Source: Chloroflexota bacterium (GTDB lineage: Bacteria > Chloroflexota > Dehalococcoidia > JACQTR01). Taken from it: 7,742 bases of DNA. The position numbers were made by a program, and so were the translations under genes. The notes under the pieces are model-generated. The model did no database searches, had not been told where the DNA came from, and saw only the letters and a list, made by a program, of their open reading frames with translations. Location: NCBI GenBank assembly GCA_016210705.1, contig JACQTR010000141.1, positions 1 to 7,742 on the forward strand, in the 5' to 3' direction. Shown piece after piece: positions 4,552 to 7,742 of the stretch; the stretch's first letter is position 1, and every line of letters begins with the position of its first letter.

Positions 4552-6801
4552 GTGAAAACCTGGGGTTGGCAACGCCGTAAGCCCAGGCCATGGGTAAGGC
4601 TAGGAGTGGCGATGGCGTTGCTATTCGTCCTGGCCCTTTTAACCGGCGAAGGGCCTATACCTACCCCCAAAACTCGAGCCGAGAGCTGGGTTCAGGCAAG
4701 CCCTGAAGAGCTCGCCTTGGGGACTTTCTCACCTTTTGTACCCTCCTATGTAGGCGGCGGCATAGGGCCAGGAGGAACTATTGCCTACCTATCTCCAGTG
4801 AAGAAGGCCGATTTCTCCTTCAACGCCGTGGGCCTCCAATGGCAAGGCGACACCCCCCAAAACACTATGGTCTCCTTCGCCATCAGGAGCAGCCCCGATA
4901 ACAAATCATGGTCGGAATGGATCCCAGCCCGCGAGGTGGATCAGCTTATTGGTTACGATGCCAGAGCCATCGACCTGATTTTTGCGGACGGTAAATATGT
5001 ACAATACAAAGCCAATTTGAGCACCGAGGACAAAAGCCTGATGCCCTCTTTAGATGCCGTAACCGTGACCTTTATCGATTCATCCCAGGGGCCAGGTTTG
5101 GGTAATGCGAAACGCTCGGCCAAGGTCATGGCCGCCGGCCCGGTCCCCCAACCACCCATCATCTCCCGAGCTGGCTGGGGAGCCGATGAAAGTTATCGTT
5201 ACCAAAATGGCTCTGAGGTCTGGCCCCCCGAATACCGTACCGTAGTAAAGTCCATCGTGCACCACACCGCCACCGCCAACGAGGATTCCAATCCAGCAGC
5301 CACGGTGCGGGCCATCTACTACTATCACGCCGTAACCTTGGGTTGGGGAGATATAGGCTATAATTATCTCATCGACCGTTATGGCAATATCTACGAGGGC
5401 CGCTACGGGGGCGATAATGTGGTGGGTGCCCACACCTACAACTATAACCAAGGCACTGTGGGTATAGCTGCCTTGGGCACTTATCAAAACTACGATATAT
5501 CCGCTCAGTTGCAAAGCAGCCTAGTGAATCTTTTATCTTGGGACTTCTATGTCCATGGCATTGACCCCCTAGGTTCCAGTTATTTCGTAGACCAGGTACT
5601 GCCTAACATCATGGGCCATCGCGATGCTATGCCGACTCAATGCCCTGGGGACAATTTCTATGCGCGCCTACCTACCATTAGAACCTTGGTCGCGGGGGGT
5701 TTGCCCACTTATGGTGAGACCTGGATCGGCCACAAAACGCCGGCTGCTTTGGGGGCAGGCAAGACTTGGCAAGTGGAGGTAACCGTTAAAAACAGCGGGA
5801 AAGTTACCTGGCTAGCTGGAGGCTCCAATCCCTTCCGCCTTGGCTACCACTGGTACGATAGCGCTGGCAACGCATATAATGAATCTCCATCCCTGGAATA
5901 TCACACCCCCCTCCCCTACGATGTGGCCCCCGGAGCCACCGTGACCGTCAATGCTCGCTTACTAGTGCCCCAAAAAACGGGCAATTACACCCTCAAGTGG
6001 GACATGGTTCAGGAATGGATAACCTGGTTCGCTCAACAGGGGAATGCTACTCTGGATGTCCCAGTTGTGGTGCTGGATACCAAGTACGGGGCCCAATGGG
6101 GCAACCATAACACCCCCACCACCATGGCCCCCGGGGAGACCCGAAGCGTCAACGTCGAGGTGCAAAATATAGGTTGGCTCACCTGGAACAAAGACAAGCC
6201 TCACCCCATCGATCTCGGCTACCATTGGTACGATCAAACGGGCAAACAATACGTCCAAGACCCCACCGACGACCGCCGCAGTCCTTTGCCCCAGAATGTA
6301 AGCTATGGCCAAAAGGTAACCATCCCCGCTCTGCTGACCTCCCCCAAGATACCCGGCACCTACACCCTCAAGTGGGACCTGGTTCACGAGGGCGTTACCT
6401 GGTTCGCCGACCAAGGCAGTAAAACCTTGAATGTCTCTGTCAATATAACTCCCCAGATTCTACCGGTGGCTCCATCATCCCTAAGCCTCCTGACTACACC
6501 AGGAGCGGCCCCCGTTAACCTACGCCTTTACCTTCAACCGTATGGAAACGACACCATAACTTGGAAAACTCTAGGAGGAAATCCCTCCTGGCTCCAGTGG
6601 CAACCCACCTCGGGCACAGTACCCAGCACCATCACCGTAACCATCAGCCCTGGGGCTTTGGGCTTAGGTACCCACTTGGCGGAAATAAAAATCGAAGGTT
6701 ACGTAGACACCACACTCCGCTACGCAACCACCATTCCCGTTCAAGTGGTAATAGTGGAGCAACTCCAGCGCCAACCCCTGCCCTACGCCCCTCGGAGATA
6801 G
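4552..6801 (+). CDS. Secreted N-acetylmuramoyl-L-alanine amidase, PGRP type, with two NBR1-like Ig domains
   Basis: An exported peptidoglycan amidase of 749 residues. Residues 1-43 look like a Sec signal peptide: basic n-region, hydrophobic core 17-31, possible cleavage after TRA at 43. A beta-rich domain of unclear type follows (about 50-185), then an amidase_2/PGRP domain (about 203-382). The latter has SRAGWGADE, the zinc ligands H237 (VHHTA), H356 (GHRDA) and C364 (TQCPG), and the GYNYLID Tyr (Y270), so it should be active. Two tandem Ig-like repeats of the NBR1 type, about 387-509 and 510-632, share GYHWYD, SPLP/TPLP, YTLKWD and TWFA..G and are offset by 125 residues. A BACON-like beta domain (about 636-735; PSWLQW..TSGTVPSTITVTISP) precedes a short tail. 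No membrane anchor is seen at the C-terminus. The start is uncertain: GTG 4552 keeps the basic n-region, while ATG 4612 has a better ribosome site. murI follows after 4 bp. Confidence 0.9.
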   Translation: MKTWGWQRRKPRPWVRLGVAMALLFVLALLTGEGPIPTPKTRAESWVQASPEELALGTFSPFVPSYVGGGIGPGGTIAYLSPVKKADFSFNAVGLQWQGDTPQNTMVSFAIRSSPDNKSWSEWIPAREVDQLIGYDARAIDLIFADGKYVQYKANLSTEDKSLMPSLDAVTVTFIDSSQGPGLGNAKRSAKVMAAGPVPQPPIISRAGWGADESYRYQNGSEVWPPEYRTVVKSIVHHTATANEDSNPAATVRAIYYYHAVTLGWGDIGYNYLIDRYGNIYEGRYGGDNVVGAHTYNYNQGTVGIAALGTYQNYDISAQLQSSLVNLLSWDFYVHGIDPLGSSYFVDQVLPNIMGHRDAMPTQCPGDNFYARLPTIRTLVAGGLPTYGETWIGHKTPAALGAGKTWQVEVTVKNSGKVTWLAGGSNPFRLGYHWYDSAGNAYNESPSLEYHTPLPYDVAPGATVTVNARLLVPQKTGNYTLKWDMVQEWITWFAQQGNATLDVPVVVLDTKYGAQWGNHNTPTTMAPGETRSVNVEVQNIGWLTWNKDKPHPIDLGYHWYDQTGKQYVQDPTDDRRSPLPQNVSYGQKVTIPALLTSPKIPGTYTLKWDLVHEGVTWFADQGSKTLNVSVNITPQILPVAPSSLSLLTTPGAAPVNLRLYLQPYGNDTITWKTLGGNPSWLQWQPTSGTVPSTITVTISPGALGLGTHLAEIKIEGYVDTTLRYATTIPVQVVIVEQLQRQPLPYAPRR
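5986..6435 (+). repeat. Internal duplication: Ig-like repeats in the amidase gene
   Basis: The end of each Ig-like domain is encoded by closely similar DNA. The 18-base stretch TACACCCTCAAGTGGGAC occurs identically at 5986 and at 6361, 375 bp (125 codons) apart in the same frame, and is followed by matching ATGGTTCA/CTGGTTCA and ACCTGGTTCGC segments. The upstream parts of the domains (GYHWYD) match at protein level. This indicates duplication of one domain within the gene. Confidence 0.75.
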
Positions 6802-6805
6802 AGAG

Positions 6806-7591
6806 ATGAACCCCCAACCCATAGGGGTCTTCGACTCAGGAGTAGGCGGACTAGCGGTAGTAGATGAAATCCACAAGCTTTTGCCGGCTGAGGATATTCT
6901 CTACTACGCCGATACCGCCCATTTACCTTACGGGTCTAAGACGGCGAAGGAACTGTGTAACCTGGCATCCCAAGCCACTCGTTTTCTTCTGGATAGGAGC
7001 AGCAAACTAGTAGTGGTGGCCTGCAATACCGCCTCCAGCACCGCTCTATCCACCCTACGCCAGACCTTCCCTATCCCTTTTGTAGGTATGGTGCCCGCAG
7101 TAAAGCCAGCCAGTGCTGCCACCCAAAAGAGGGTGGTGGGAGTCATCGCCACCGAGGCCACCGTCCAGGCTCAGGTTTTCGCCGACCTAGTGGCTCAATT
7201 CGCCGAAGGTATCAACGTCATTACCCAGCCTTGCCCAGGTCTGGTAGAATATGTAGAAAAGGGGGAGATCGAAGGCCCTAATGTTCGCGGGTTGCTACAC
7301 CACTACTTGGATCCCTTGGTGACACAAGGTATCGACATCCTGGTTCTGGGCTGCACCCACTACCCCTTCCTCCGCCCTACCATAGAAGAGGTACTCGGCG
7401 ATGGGGTAGCCATAATCGACACTGGTGCCGCCGTGGCCAGGCAAGTTGAAAGGGTTCTCGATGCTCACCACCTAACCCACAACCGCTTTACAAAAGGTGA
7501 AGTAAGTTGTTTTGCTAGCGGCGATAAGTCTACTTTTCTAGCGGTGGCCACAAAATTATGTCCTAACCTTCCTTTAAAATTTGAGCTATGA
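6806..7591 (+). CDS. murI: Glutamate racemase
   Basis: Interconverts L- and D-glutamate, supplying D-Glu for the peptidoglycan stem peptide (cytosolic, EC 5.1.1.3, cofactor-independent). The 261 residues are the normal length. The N-terminal FDSGVGG (9-15) holds D10 and S11. The two catalytic cysteines are C73 in ACNTASS and C183 in GCTHYPFL, the latter followed by H185. YADTAHLPYGSK (34-45) and GMVPAVKPA (about 95-103) are also characteristic. All catalytic residues are present, so the enzyme should work. The start is ATG 6806 with GGAG about 8 nt upstream, overlapping the end of the amidase gene; the gap is 4 bp. The next gene begins inside the murI stop (ATGA, 7588-7591). Co-transcription with the amidase joins two cell-wall functions and implies that the organism makes peptidoglycan. 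Confidence 0.97.
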   Translation: MNPQPIGVFDSGVGGLAVVDEIHKLLPAEDILYYADTAHLPYGSKTAKELCNLASQATRFLLDRSSKLVVVACNTASSTALSTLRQTFPIPFVGMVPAVKPASAATQKRVVGVIATEATVQAQVFADLVAQFAEGINVITQPCPGLVEYVEKGEIEGPNVRGLLHHYLDPLVTQGIDILVLGCTHYPFLRPTIEEVLGDGVAIIDTGAAVARQVERVLDAHHLTHNRFTKGEVSCFASGDKSTFLAVATKLCPNLPLKFEL

Positions 7592-7742
7592 ATTTTAAAG
7601 ACAAGCTACTTTCCGCTATTCGTGGCAACAAAAGCCTCCTTTGCGTTGGTCTCGATCCCGACCCTCAAGCAATGCCCGTAAGAGGGGTGAGAGAATTCCT
7701 TCGAGCTATTATCGAGGCCACAGCCGACCTGGTCTGCGCCTA
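7588..7742 (+). CDS. pyrF: Orotidine-5'-phosphate decarboxylase, 5' part (3' end outside window)
   Basis: ATG at 7588 overlaps the murI TGA by 4 bp (ATGA), pointing to translational coupling. The 51 complete codons give a protein starting MNFKDKLLSAIRGNKSLL, followed by CVGLDPDP (residues 19-26) and ending at the window edge with TADLVCAY. The CVGLDPD strand and the following CAY(KPN) strand are the beta-1 and beta-2 substrate-binding segments of the type-2 OMP decarboxylase family, which makes UMP in pyrimidine synthesis (EC 4.1.1.23). The active-site Lys/Asp cluster is beyond the window. No good independent Shine-Dalgarno is visible, consistent with coupling to murI. The gene is truncated by the window only. 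Confidence 0.9.
   Translation, partial: MNFKDKLLSAIRGNKSLLCVGLDPDPQAMPVRGVREFLRAIIEATADLVCA

Noticed and set aside
4570..4590. RR pair in the amidase signal peptide as a Tat (twin-arginine) signal.
   Set aside because: The pair is followed by KPRPW and lacks the S/T-R-R-x-F-L-K pattern; an ordinary Sec signal is more likely.
5080..5514. Long minus-strand open frame inside the amidase gene (also another at 5962-6414).
   Set aside because: Both are opposite-strand shadows of a well-supported gene. Their Gly/Val-rich composition has no recognisable domain and no promoter or ribosome site.

Overview
This window looks like ordinary chromosome from a GC-moderate free-living bacterium. The combination of genes suggests Chloroflexota: a secreted PGRP-type amidase with tandem NBR1-like Ig domains, an APC permease beside a Usp protein, a pair of RCK/TrkA proteins, and an HNH protein with a WENVV...RTP core. 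This placement is an inference from protein style and was not tested. I see no rRNA, tRNA, CRISPR array, insertion sequence or phage module.

Layout: (1) 1-264, the 3' end of an HNH endonuclease gene on the + strand. (2) 276-4383, six genes on the - strand. In transcription order they are a 55-residue two-helix membrane protein (new here, very short), an APC-family amino acid/polyamine permease, a Usp-domain protein, an RCK_N-only TrkA protein, an RCK_N+RCK_C TrkA protein, and prephenate dehydratase (pheA). (3) 4384-4551, a compact divergent control region. It holds two back-to-back sigma-A-type promoters, each with a 17-bp spacer, plus short repeats between and over the -35 boxes. (4) 4552-7742, + strand: a 749-residue secreted N-acetylmuramoyl-L-alanine amidase, glutamate racemase (murI), and the 5' end of orotidine-5'-phosphate decarboxylase (pyrF).

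The - strand genes are packed with gaps of 2 to 32 bp, except for 86 bp between the permease and usp. That gap holds a good internal promoter, so usp-trkA-trkA-pheA can probably be expressed independently of the permease. Permease, Usp and two RCK proteins together suggest a transport unit controlled by nucleotide and/or ion status. No TrkH/KtrB-type potassium channel is visible, and pheA at the end looks like a metabolic passenger. On the + strand, the amidase and murI both concern peptidoglycan (remodelling and D-glutamate supply), and pyrF is coupled to murI by an ATGA overlap.

The most useful points for a reader are the unlisted small membrane gene, the three promoters, the uncertain amidase start (a strong Shine-Dalgarno faces an in-frame GTA), and the asymmetric RCK pair without a channel. 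I found no convincing undescribed multi-gene system.
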